64,000 bases of DNA, from contig CM056743.1 of NCBI GenBank assembly GCA_029851415.1, positions 90,370,501 to 90,434,500 of the forward strand, given 5' to 3'. The notes beneath the pieces are model-generated. The model was not told the origin of the DNA and did not search any database. It saw nothing but the letters and a program-made list of their open reading frames with translations. The position numbers were made by a program, and so were the translations under genes. Positions 1-9,600 of this stretch are shown in pieces. This DNA is from Eretmocerus hayati. Its lineage: Eukaryota; Arthropoda; Insecta; Hymenoptera; Aphelinidae. Position 1 is the stretch's first letter, and every line of letters starts with the position of its first letter.

Positions 1-577
1 GCCGCAATCGCGGCTTTCCATGACTCGGGCTGCAAACTTTGCGGCACTCGGGTACATAATCTACTATTACTGTAACTTTGAGTAAGACTATTTTTTACTT
101 TCTCCTGTGAAGTAGCCTGAATGATTGATATCTCGTGTGATACGGATTTAAAATCCCATTAAATGAGGCTACAAGTCTGATTGTTAATTCGACAGGAATA
201 GTTGCTATTTACGAACTAAATATCAATATATTAGATAGAATATGGGTGATTATGAGATAACTTATGCATTTGATACCCTGACCTCGCATTCATATTAGAC
301 CACCAAATTTGATGAGTCGAACGATGATATCTGGTATATTCTATTGAAAGGAAGATGTCCCAATAGCTTTGGGAGCGGATATGAGTCTCATGTAGACCAG
401 AGCCCACCAAATGTGGTCAAAACGTCTTTACTGTGGTGCATGTCCTAAATTTGAGTTGCACGTTTCAATCGTTTAGTTTCCCGAGACATCCATTCAATCT
501 CGGTCCCGGACCACTCAAACATCAAAATTGGATCATAAGAGCGTAATATTATGTACAAATCGGGTATCAAGTCTTAC
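1..577. other. no recognisable feature
   Basis: Moderately AT-rich sequence with no supportable ORF, RNA gene or repeat boundary. It precedes the first TIR element. Confidence 0.5.
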
Positions 578-1490
578 TTTAAAATACTCTCTCTTAACTT
601 TTCCGAGTGAAATCTCACTCGGAAAGAGTGAGTTCTGACTCGGAGTTCGGAGTGAAATCGTGGCAACTCGGTACCGAGTGAGTTTCACTCAGAAAAAAGA
701 GTGAGATTTTTCACTCGGGGAATCCGAGTGAATCCAAATGTTATTTAGCTGAAACTGAATATTTTTGTTTAATCAATACGTTGCGAGCTAAAAAATTGAT
801 GAATTATTGTTAATCATCCGAAGGTTGGAAGAAAAGAAAAAAATCTACTCCGCCTGTGTGGCATGGTCATTTCTCAATATTTTTGTAATTCAGGAAGTGC
901 GGGGAATCGAACTTGGTTGTCATGATTGTAAGTCGGACTGCTTCTCCACTGGGCTACTGCTGCTGTTGATATCTGAGGTCCATAGCAACCTGTTATGTGA
1001 ATGATGCACCGTGTAACTTTATACGTGTCGTAAGTGGAAATGAAAATATGAAAACTAGCAATGGTTTCGGGTGAAGAAACAACAATAGTGAAACCTACAT
1101 TTCCCCGGTAACAGGGCATTGCTTCTATATTAATAGGGTTGATTAATTTATACGTAATATGATATAATATTGGTCTGTATATGAATTTATAAAACTTATG
1201 GATTGACATTTCTTATCTCAGTTTTTCAAGGATTATTGTAGGAAATCTACTATTTTCCTCTTTGTGAGCTACGCAACTACGCATTGATCCATCAGTAACA
1301 AACGTGCCGTAAAACATAACCAAAAATTTGATTTGAGCGTCTCACTCTTGCATCCGAGTGAAATTTCACTCGAACTTCGGAGTGAAATTTTTGAGTTTTT
1401 TGATATCTGACTCTTTACCGAGTGAAATGGACTTTCACTCGGAATCCGAACGGAAAATCTCACTCGGAGAAGTTGAGAGAGCTTGGAACA
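578..1490. mobile_element. TIR element A, copy 1 (GAGTGA/TCACTC-rich)
   Basis: The left end has CTCTCTTAACTTTTCCGAGTG and the right end carries the reverse complement of a near match (CTCTCTCAACTTCTCCGAGTG). The end-to-end sequence is repeated with diverged identity at 3156-4027. Both copies are packed near their ends with alternating GAGTGA and TCACTC words that can fold back. No transposase ORF is present, so it is probably non-autonomous. The internal part carries a tRNA-like stretch on the minus strand. The TIR and the second copy are seen directly; the class of transposon is unknown. Confidence 0.65.
893..966 (-). repeat. tRNA-like (A-box/B-box) stretch in element A copy 1
   Basis: Read on the minus strand it contains TAGCCCAGTGGAGAAG (A-box/D-arm-like) and, about 30 nt later, GTTCGATTCC (B-box/T-arm-like). 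That is the order and spacing of an internal RNA polymerase III promoter. I could not fold a convincing acceptor stem, so this is a tRNA relic or tRNA-derived SINE head rather than a functional tRNA gene. A diverged copy is at 3457-3530. Confidence 0.45.
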
Positions 1491-2469
1491 CAACCGACAT
1501 TCCTGAAATTTTGCAAACTTTTCGAACACTTCTTGATAATCCGCCTCCGGACCTGCGAATCACTTCAAGTGGCTCTATAACGGCAGTAATTAACCCCTAA
1601 CTCACCAAAGAACAAAATTCTACCACCAGCGGAGTGATGAATTTCGTCAGCAGCTTCCGGCGCGATGATTTGTTGACAGTTTTTCCGTTGCAAATTAAGA
1701 CCGTGGTCACTAGCTCTCGAGCACCGTGCAACATTCGGGTCCAAAAATTTTCTTACAGTCGACTCTCACCGCAAAAAAGGGCTGTGTATTCGGGAAAAAC
1801 GATCTGTTTTGATTTACGCCTTCAAGATCAGTTTTGATGCCAAATGTTCTTACTGAGGCTTGTCCTTGCCGTGGCAAAAATATGTCGAAAATTGCTCATA
1901 TCATTGACGTAGATTGACCAACGTTTATGCCCGTCTGGGAATTGTTTTTGGGTGTCAGATTAATTGGGAAACACCTTTGAGCAGTCAAATTGCAGCTATA
2001 TTTCGACTAGTCAATTTTTGGGTCAAATCCTGACCTCCGTCATTTTTGGCCACGAAATACCTAATTTCTCTCATAATCACCCATGTACGGAGAAATTGAA
2101 GAGTCCTGTTTAAAATCGAATTACACATTTACATTCGATTTAAGAACGTTTCAGTAAAATTGTCAAAATGATGATATTGAGCTATGAGAACACATTATGT
2201 CTGCCGATTTCTCTCGATTATCGAGTTATTACAATGACTTGATCGATCGAGTGACCTAAAATCACTCGAACGGTGCGTTATTTTCCTCAACTTTCACTCG
2301 AAAGCAAGTCAGTTGGCCCGATTCGGTTAGTGACTCGAGCTTCGAGTGATGAAAACCGCTCGAATACTTTTAGAGAGTCGACTTGGGAGTTTATTTACTA
2401 GGGAGCAATTGTCGCGATTGTCGGGTCAACTTCTAGTCGACCTAACGCATCTTCATCCAAGTTCCATAT
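1491..2469. other. no gene; one ACTCG-rich patch
   Basis: No supportable coding region. Positions 2220-2350 contain a cluster of ACTCGA/TCGAGT words like those in element A and at 7320-7460. This suggests another decayed member of the same repeat family. Confidence 0.4.
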
Positions 2470-2860
2470 ATTTCAACACCAGCAGTTCCACAGTTTCAAC
2501 CCCATAACTCAAAAAGAATACATTGTAAAGAAAAATGTGTGGAGTGACGTTTTGAAGGTCTTTTAGAGATGAACAGAAAAGATCTCCACACATTCTCTCG
2601 TGTAAACCCTCCGGTTTTCGTAATAGAAGTATTTCCGTGTAAGAAACATAATTTTTTTTTCATTTCTGTTGGTTGCACCTGAGTTCAGAAAAAATATAGG
2701 CCTAGAACGGAAATACATTCATTGCGGTAACAGAAAGCCCCACATGAGAAAATAAGTACAGACCCTCATTTGTTCATCTTTCAAAGATCTACAAAAAGTT
2801 GCTCTACAAATTTCTGGATAAAATGCGTTCCCATCGAGTTATCTGGGGTAGAAAAGTGAA
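2470..2860. repeat. inverted pair of the 167-bp repeat unit
   Basis: Two units of the family tandemly repeated at 6470-7215 lie here head to head. The left one (about 2480-2660) is the reverse complement, and the right one (about 2720-2860) is in plus orientation with the same phrases (cggaaacaggaagcc-like, catgagaaaat, gttgctctaca). No coding function is apparent. Confidence 0.55.
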
Positions 2861-3155
2861 AATTGTCAATATTCAACACCTATTCTCGACGATTTCCAAA
2901 AGCGGCTCATGTGGCGATTTTGTTTCTTATTGGTATGTGATCCCATGAATTTCTCCAACCATACGAATCACATTTGCGGTCGGGAGTCCGGATTGTGACC
3001 TGCTCCAAGAGAACCGAGCAATCGATCAGTAATAACCCACACGTGTGGGTTGAACATTTAGTTCGACGAGCCTAATTATTTAAATTAGGCTCGTTGGGCT
3101 AGACCGTTTCAATGATGATATGAATGAAGAGAGAGGAAGATAGAGAGAGGGAGAG
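2861..3155. other. no recognisable feature
   Basis: Short spacer between repeats. It includes a GAGAGAG-rich stretch just before element A copy 2 and nothing else I can support. Confidence 0.4.
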
Positions 3156-4027
3156 ACTCTCTTCACTTTCTCGAGTGAGATCTCACTCGAAAAGAGTGAG
3201 TTCTCACTCAGAGTTCCGAGTGAAATTGTGGCAACTCGGTACCCAGTGAGTTTCACTCAGAAAAAAGAGTGAGATTTTTCACTCGGAGAATCCGAGTGAA
3301 TCCAAATTTTATTTAGCTGAAACTGAATATTTTCAATTAATCAATACGTGACGGGCTATAAAATTTATAAATTACTATTGATTATCCGAAGATTGGGGAA
3401 AAAGAAAAAATCTACTTCACCCGCAGTGGCATAATAACTTCAATATTTTGTCGTTTGGGGAGTGCAGGGGGACGAACTGAGGTCGTCTTGCTAATGAATC
3501 GGATTGCTTCTCCACTGGGCTACCGGTGCTGTTGCACTTGTAAATTCATAGCACCTACTTATGGGAATGATGCACTGTGTAATTTTGTGCGTGCCGTATG
3601 TGGAAATGAAAATATGAAAACTAGCTATTGTTTTGAGTGAAAAAATTACAAAAGAGAAACCCACATTTCCCCGGTGACGGGGCATTGCTTCTATGGATAT
3701 TAACAGGATTGATGGATTTTTTGACAATAACATGGTATCATATTGGGCTGTATATTTCTAGAACTTATGGAAGAGGATATGAATATTTCTTCGCTCAGTT
3801 TCTTAACAAATATTGCAGAAAACCTACCATTCTCCTCTTTGGAAGCTACACGTTGATCCATCAGTAACAAACGAGCGGCGAATCATAACCTAAAATTTGA
3901 TTCGGGCGTCTCACTCTTGCTTCTGAGGAGTGCAATCTCACTCGAACTTTCGAGTGAGATTATTGATTTGTCCATTTTTGACTCTTTACCGAGTGAGATG
4001 GACTCTCACTCGGACAAGTTAAGAGAG
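3156..4027. mobile_element. TIR element A, copy 2
   Basis: Diverged full-length copy of the element at 578-1490. It shows the same GAGTGA/TCACTC-rich ends, the same internal order (atttagctgaaactgaata, then the tRNA-like stretch, then gtggaaatgaaaatatgaa, then tttccccggt-acgggcattgcttctat) and matching terminal CTCTTAACTTGTCCGAGTG on the right end in reverse complement. No transposase is present. Confidence 0.65.
3457..3530 (-). repeat. tRNA-like stretch in element A copy 2
   Basis: The minus strand reads GGTAGCCCAGTGGAGAAGC followed about 35 nt later by AGTTCGTCCCCC. This is an A-box-like and a decayed B-box-like motif at the same place as in copy 1. The B-box has lost its GATTC end, so a working tRNA is unlikely. 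Confidence 0.4.
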
Positions 4028-4029
4028 GA

Positions 4030-4640
4030 GAAATATGATATAGAAGAAAGTATTTTGACCAACTTGAATATCTACGGCTTCGTTCTACTTGCACCTTGAC
4101 AAGCCACTACTCATTTCTTCCAAACTCACCAACAACGAAACAGATGATTTTCGCTTTTATTTAAATGTATTCAGACCTCGATTCAGACGCTATAAATTTT
4201 CTCTGCATGGAGTTTTTTCTTATTAATGTTGAAAGGTATCTCCTGGAGAATCGACCTCATGGTTCAATAGGCCGAGAATTGCTTCTCGTGGCGAATGGAA
4301 GTGATAAGAATTTGCGGAGCTTGATGGATGCATGGAAGTGTATTATTGGACAACGTTGGAGACCTGAGCAGAGCCAATGCATCAGAGGAAATGCGTGTCG
4401 AAACAGCGTCTCTCGATGCATTCTTTTCTAAGTCCCGCTCGCCAAGTACCGAGATTTTCTAAAAATGAATCTCGGCCTGTCGGTCCGGATTTCCCTCCAT
4501 TCCCTTGCACCAGATATTCTCTCTCTCTCAGTCTTTTTCTCGCGCGCTCGCTCGCACTCTCTCACTCTACCCTCCTATCGTTCTCCCTCTTTCCTTTGTC
4601 TCTCTCTCCCCTGCATGTGGTGTTCTCCCTATCCGCATCA
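4030..4640. repeat. CT-rich low-complexity tract, no gene
   Basis: Positions about 4510-4610 are dominated by TCTCTC and related pyrimidine runs. Apparent ORFs across this tract are low-complexity Ser/Leu-rich translations and are not credible proteins. The rest of the interval has no recognisable feature. Confidence 0.5.
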
Positions 4641-4789
4641 GAAATGATCAGAAATACGCAGGCAGGGCTTGCATCCTGCAGGATGTGCCTGCTTCCAGCT
4701 CCGTGAAGTTGGCCTGCCACTTTGAGATAAATATACCGAAAAATCAAGCAAAAAATCCTGTATCCAATGGTATAAATCTTTTAATTTGA

Positions 4790-5335
4790 GTAATTTGAGT
4801 ATTTGAGCAATTAATTTTCAGAGTCTGAAAAATTATCCTGCTCCACTAAAACATAAGAAATTCTCATCACTTCTCGAATATACACATTAGGGGCAGCTAC
4901 GCAGGCTTAAATTGAAGCTCTTAATTTGAGTATTTTGATTCCAGCACCCAAACTTATCATTATTGACGCAAAATTGTTTAAACAGACAGGGAGAAGTCCC
5001 CATGTATAAGGTATGGGCGGCGCCGACCGTGGCGGTGGCGGGAGGGGTAGCAAAGTGGGGAGTGCGCATACTTCCCGTGTTGGCGCCTGCCTATGCATTA
5101 TACATGGGACTTCTCTCTGTCTGTTTGAACAATTTTGCGTCAATAATGATACTTTCGGATGCTGGAATCGAAATATTCAAATTAAGAACTTCTAATTAAG
5201 CCTACGTAGCTGCCCCTAATGTGTATATTCGAGAAGTGATGAAAATTTCTTATGTAATTTATATGAAAATTTCTTATGTTTTAGTGGGGGGTAATTTGTC
5301 AGACTTTGAAAATTAATTGCTCAAACACTCAAATT
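4790..5335. mobile_element. nested inverted-repeat element inside foldback B left arm
   Basis: Arms about 4790-5010 and 5090-5333 are reverse complements (TATTTGAGCAATTAATTTTC end, CTTCTCGAATATACACATTA, GGGGCAGCTACG, CAAAATTGTTTAAACAGACAG). They surround a ~90-bp GC-rich centre. At the equivalent place in the right arm of foldback B (about 8475-8495) this sequence is absent, which supports insertion. No ORF of note. Confidence 0.6.
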
Positions 5336-5344
5336 AACCGTGAA

Positions 5345-5475
5345 AAAATGTTTGGTGCACGATCATGCATGATGGCATACCGCTACTGGTGCACGATCAT
5401 GCATGGCCGCGTACAGAAGATGGTGGTATGTAGTCATGCATGTTTCATGCATGAATCATGCACGACCATGCACCA
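5345..5475. repeat. CATGCA-rich palindromic block (left copy)
   Basis: A cluster of overlapping words such as GATCATGCATGA, TCATGCATG and GGTGCACGATCATGC. The same block occurs inverted at 8335-8470 in the other arm of foldback B, and a short relative lies at 38325-38360. All are self-complementary words. Confidence 0.5.
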
Positions 5476-6469
5476 TATTTGCAAATTATACTTGGAATTA
5501 GGTTATATTTTCGGTGTATGGAGAAAGCTCACGATTTAGAAATGTGGAATGTGACAGAGAAAAATCTCCCATCTTACGTTCTCATGACTGGCTCAAACGA
5601 TGTCAAGAAAATTTCTATCAAGCGATAGCCCGGGTAGAAATGAGCTCGGGAAGCAGGTTTTTGTACAGTAAGGATCTCCTTGCGTCCAAAAAAGTGAAAT
5701 ATTGATATATTGCATCGATGTTCCACTGTTTTCGTCATGGACGCGTAAAGAGGCTCTTACAGCAGGAATACCTGGCTTTCCGGGCTCACCTCTTCCCGGG
5801 CTATATCTTGATTGTAATTCAAAAAATTGACCGGTATTCCAGGAGGATACTTCATCTCCCTCACGGTGGTCTTGAACTCCGTTCATATTTGGTCGACATA
5901 CAGAACCTAAAATTCCTGTGCAATGTGTTTCTGTGCACTCGCACAGGAGATCATTTCCTGACAAGAATCAAAATTGTACTCTGGTCCGTTTTTGAAAAGA
6001 TTGAAAAAGAGGTGGTTTTTTGGCAATTTCCTGTCGGAATTCTTCCTCAACTCGAAAGGAGCACATTTTATCGAAAAATATATAGAGAAATTATTTGTAG
6101 ATTTTCAAAAAATCTAAAAAAAAGTATTCTCATAGTTTTTCTCGTACAACGTATCCTGTTAGGGATATTTGGGGATGATCCTCGAAAATTCATATTCTCG
6201 TAAAACGGATCCTGTTCGCGCTATTTGAAGATTTTTCGTCCAGGTCCAAATTCTCTTCACCAATAGAGATGAGAATATAAATCTGCTCGTAAATCTTGAT
6301 CAAAAATGTGTAGAGCAACTTCTTGTGGATCTTCAGAAGATAAAAGAATAAGGTCTTCCCACATTTTCTCATATAAGACCTCCAGTTTCGGCAATGAACG
6401 GGAACCCATCTTCTAACCCGGTCGAAACCGACGAAAATAAAGACAAAATATACTTTTCAGACGAATATA

Positions 6470-7215
6470 CTTGAATCGCGGAAACAGGAAGAATCCGGTA
6501 AGAAAATGTGTCCAGACATTTTTAAAACGCGTTTATTTGTTCGTCTCTCAAAGATCTATGGAAAGTTGCTCTACAGATTTTGCAATAAAATGTATCCCTT
6601 GTGAGTTGTGGGGTCAAAACGATGAGAAACATGGGTCTTGGACGAAAATCCTACGAAGCCTTACATGAGAAAATGTGCGGAGATCTTTTCTGTTTATCTA
6701 TTGAAAATCCACCAAAAGTTGCTCTACACATTTCTCGAGAAAATGGAGTTCTCATGAGTTATGGGATCAAAACCGTGAAAAATGTGGACCTTGGACGGAA
6801 ATGTCTTGATTGCGGAAACAGGAAGCCTCATATGAGAGAATGTGAGGAGACCTATTTTGTTCATCCTTCAAAGATCCATGAAAAACTGCTCCGCACATTC
6901 TCGGATAAAACGTATTTCTCATGAGTTGTGGGGTCGAGACCGTGAAAATCATGGTCTGGGGCGGAAATACGCCAATTACGGAAACAGGAGGCCGTACGCG
7001 AGGAAATGTGTACAGACTTTTTTTGTTCATCTTTTAAAAATCCACCAGAAGTTGCTCTACACATTTTTCGACAAAATGTATACCTCATGAGTTATGGGAT
7101 CGAAACCGTGGAAAATATGGATCTTGGACGGAAATGTCTTGGTTGCGGAAACAGAAAGCCTCATATGAGAAAATGTGTGAAGAGCTTTTTTGTTCATCTT
7201 TCCAAGATCTAGAAA
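6470..7215 (+). repeat. ~167-bp tandem repeat array, 4-5 units
   Basis: The phrase GAGTT(G/A)TGGG(G/A)TC starts near 6603, 6756, 6923 and 7089, giving periods of about 153, 167 and 166 bp. Each unit also has TTGCGGAAACAGGAAGCC, CATATGAGAAAATGTG and GTTGCTCTACAC. Units are diverged by substitutions and small indels. ORFs of 60-110 codons across the array are by-products of the repeat. Confidence 0.7.
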
Positions 7216-7319
7216 AGTTCCTCAACACATTCTGACAAAAGTGTATCTTGACAACCGTATACCCACATTATTTCTGGATGCATAACAGCTCCTAATTTTG
7301 ATAGAACATGTCTCTCTAA

Positions 7320-7460
7320 TCGCATTTGAGTGAAAATTTACTCAATTTCACTCGAAAAGAGCGAGAATTTCGCTCGAGACGAGTCACAGCATCGCAACTC
7401 AGCTTCGAGTGACACGATTATCACTATGAGCCGGGTTGCGACACAGTTTTCACTCGAATT
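7320..7460. repeat. ACTCG/CGAGT-rich patch
   Basis: Multiple CACTCGAA, CGAGTGA and CTCGAGACGAG words, similar to the ends of element A and to 2220-2350. Probably a decayed fragment of that repeat family inside foldback B. Confidence 0.4.
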
Positions 7461-8334
7461 TTTTCAGAGAGGTTCTATCGAAAATGTGTGAAGCAATTTT
7501 TTTGTAGGTCTTTGAAGAAAATAGAAGAAGTTCAGTGACTTTTCCTCGTAAAACGCATCCTGTTTGTAATATTTGAAGATTTTTCGTCTAGATTGATACT
7601 CCCTCCACCAATAGAGATGTAAATATGAATGTCAACCAAATCTCCTCACATTACGCAAACAGGATGCGTTTTACGAGGAAAAATCACTGAATCTTTTTTG
7701 TTACTTTCTTGGAGACCTACAAAAATTGCCGTGCATATTTTTCCTAAAACATGTTTGATTGGAGATATGGAACTAAAACAATTTAAGAAACAAACTCTCG
7801 AGGATCATCCTCAGATATCTCCAACAGGTAACGTTGTACGAGAAAAACTATGGAAACAATTTTTGTAGATTTTTTAAAAATCTACAAATTCATGTCCTAT
7901 GTATTTTTCCATAAAATGTGTTCCTCTCGAGTTATAGGGGAATTACGACAGGAAAACAACAGAAACCGCTCTTCTTTTAATTCTTGCGAGAACGGCCCAG
8001 TCAAGAAATGATCATCTGAGTGCACAGAAACACATTGCACAGAAATTATCGGTTCTGTATGTCGGCCAAATGTGAACGTAGTTCAAGACCGCCGCGAGGG
8101 AGATGAAATATCCTCTTGGAATACCGGTCAATTTTTCGACATCGTTTGAGCCTTCAAATGGCGGAACCTTTTTAATCATCAGAATTTTTGAGTGATTCGT
8201 AGTATATTAGGAACCGAATAGCCATGGAAACGTAAGATGGTAGAATTTTCTCTGTCACATTCCAAATTTCCAATTCGATAGCTTTCTCTATACACCAAAA
8301 ACAGCACCTATCCCAAGTATAATTTGCAACATTA

Positions 8335-8470
8335 TATGGTGCATGGTCATGCATGATTCATGCATGAAACATGCATGACTACATACCACCATTTTCTGTA
8401 CGCGGTCATGCATGATTGTGCACCAGTAGCGGTATGCCGTCATGCATGATCATGCACCAAACATTTTTTC
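8335..8470. repeat. CATGCA-rich palindromic block (right copy)
   Basis: Reverse complement of the block at 5345-5475 and part of the right arm of foldback B. It contains repeated GCATGATTCATGCATG and CATGCATGATCATGCACC words. Confidence 0.5.
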
Positions 8471-8761
8471 ACGGGTACTCAAATTAAAAGAGTTGTACCA
8501 TTGGATAGAGGATTTTTTTCCTGATTTTTCGGTATATTCATCTCAAAGTGGCGGTCCAACTTCACGTTGCTCCTGCTTCCACTAGCCCAAGTGTGAGCAG
8601 AGATGAGGAGGGAGAGTCAATCGCTCACCATCGCTACTCACCAGCCGTTAGAGATAGAAGTAAAATTGCGTTTTCATCCCGAATCGTGGAAAACAGCAAT
8701 TACGGAAAGAGTGCACCTATGATGTTTTATAGCCACAGTGACTATAAAACTTAGCACCGAG

Positions 8762-8836
8762 CTTGTCAGGTATGTCAAGTGCAAAATAGAGAACTAGATC
8801 CTGAGTTCTCTCTTTGGAATTTACATGCCTGACAGG
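8762..8836. repeat. ~75-nt imperfect hairpin
   Basis: The left arm CTTGTCAGGTATGT...AAATAGAGAACT pairs with the right arm AGTTCTCTCTTTGG...ACATGCCTGACAGG around a short loop (agatcctg). Size and mismatch pattern are compatible with a microRNA-like precursor or a tiny MITE; sequence alone does not decide. A separate 9-bp perfect hairpin (GTTTTATAG/CTATAAAAC) lies just upstream at 8724-8750. Confidence 0.45.
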
Positions 8837-9025
8837 TTCGAATTCGAGATAAATATGTTTTGACACGAATTTTTTCGGATCTGGGCCCGGTCCGTAAATA
8901 TTCGTTTCAAACCATAAATATCTCGAATCCGACCGACTATCCGTAAATCCTGTTCCATGATATGTCCCATCCTCACAAGGACAAGGAAAGCCGTCTACTT
9001 TCGATTTTCGATTGGAGGTGGCGAG

Positions 9026-9093
9026 CCTGACTTTGGCGCCACCACCGAGTATTTCCAGTTTGTGAAATACCCGGTGGCGGCGTCAAAGTCAGG
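9026..9093. repeat. ~68-nt near-perfect GC-rich hairpin
   Basis: CCTGACTTTGGCGCCACCACCG and GTATTTC on the left pair with GAAATAC and CGGTGGCGGCGTCAAAGTCAGG on the right around a ~6-nt loop, with only one or two bulges. Flanking sequence (TTCGATT.../...AATCGAA) extends the pairing weakly. It is a candidate small-RNA precursor or a short MITE. Confidence 0.5.
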
Positions 9094-9566
9094 GGATACC
9101 TCGAATCGAACGGCTCTGATGCAATCTCATACCTTACGTCGGTAAGGTAGACATTCAGCAACGCTTCGATCCGCCGGTTCTGTTATGGCGGAGGTCCACT
9201 ATGACTCTATGAGTGTCTCAAGTGACCCCATACGTTTCACCGCAACCTCGTGGGAACCAATGGCGCTGCTGGCGGGAATCGAGCGCAACTAGGCCGCAAC
9301 GTTGTGGCAACCACCACGGCACGTTTCAAAAAAGCCATTTTCGCGTTGCCTCAACGGCGGCAGCAACGTTTCTGACACGTAAAAATCTCAAAGGTTGCGC
9401 GGTTGTGGTGACACTGTGCCACGACGTTCCGGCAACTAACCCTTGTTTGCTGGGAAGAGAAGAGAGAGCCAAAAAACAAAACGAGAATCACTATATGTGA
9501 AGAAATTGCACAAATCACAACACTACGCGCAAATTAAGCACATAACCTCCATGGCGAAACAATAAT
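9094..9566. other. no recognisable gene
   Basis: Relatively GC-richer sequence with an ORF of about 95 codons (9213-9500) that resembles no family I know and has no supporting signals. Left unannotated. Confidence 0.4.
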
Positions 9567-9600
9567 CATTACATAATAAACACGTGTTTTTTATGTAATG
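9567..9600. repeat. 34-bp palindrome
   Basis: CATTACATAA...AACACGTGTT...TTATGTAATG is a nearly perfect palindrome centred on CACGTG. A partial reverse complement (ATGTAATGATTAT) recurs at about 9656, so this may be the end of a small inverted-repeat element. Confidence 0.4.

Larger units (their letters stand above)
4640..8600. mobile_element. ~4 kb foldback element B (long inverted arms around a tandem array)
   Basis: The left side (4640-4790 and 5340-6300) recurs in reverse complement on the right side (about 7540-8590). Shared blocks include the GAAGTTGG...CCACTTTGAGAT end, the CATGCATGATCATGCA block, the block around 5820-5950 (matching about 8000-8140 inverted), and the CTCGTACAACGT block. 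The left arm is interrupted by a second inverted repeat at about 4790-5335 that the right arm lacks. Between the arms lies a ~167-bp tandem array. No transposase ORF is recognisable. The architecture is that of a foldback-type, probably non-autonomous, element. Confidence 0.6.

Noticed and set aside
4377..4789. Ser/Leu-rich ORFs near 4.4-4.8 kb
   Set aside because: Translation of a CT-rich low-complexity tract.
5718..6203. 161-codon plus-strand ORF in foldback B
   Set aside because: Lies in the inverted arm; the equivalent frame is broken in the other arm at about 7700-8150.
9116..9150. Possible tRNA-like match near ACCTTACGTCGGTAAGGT
   Set aside because: Only a short hairpin; no A-box/B-box pair at the right spacing.
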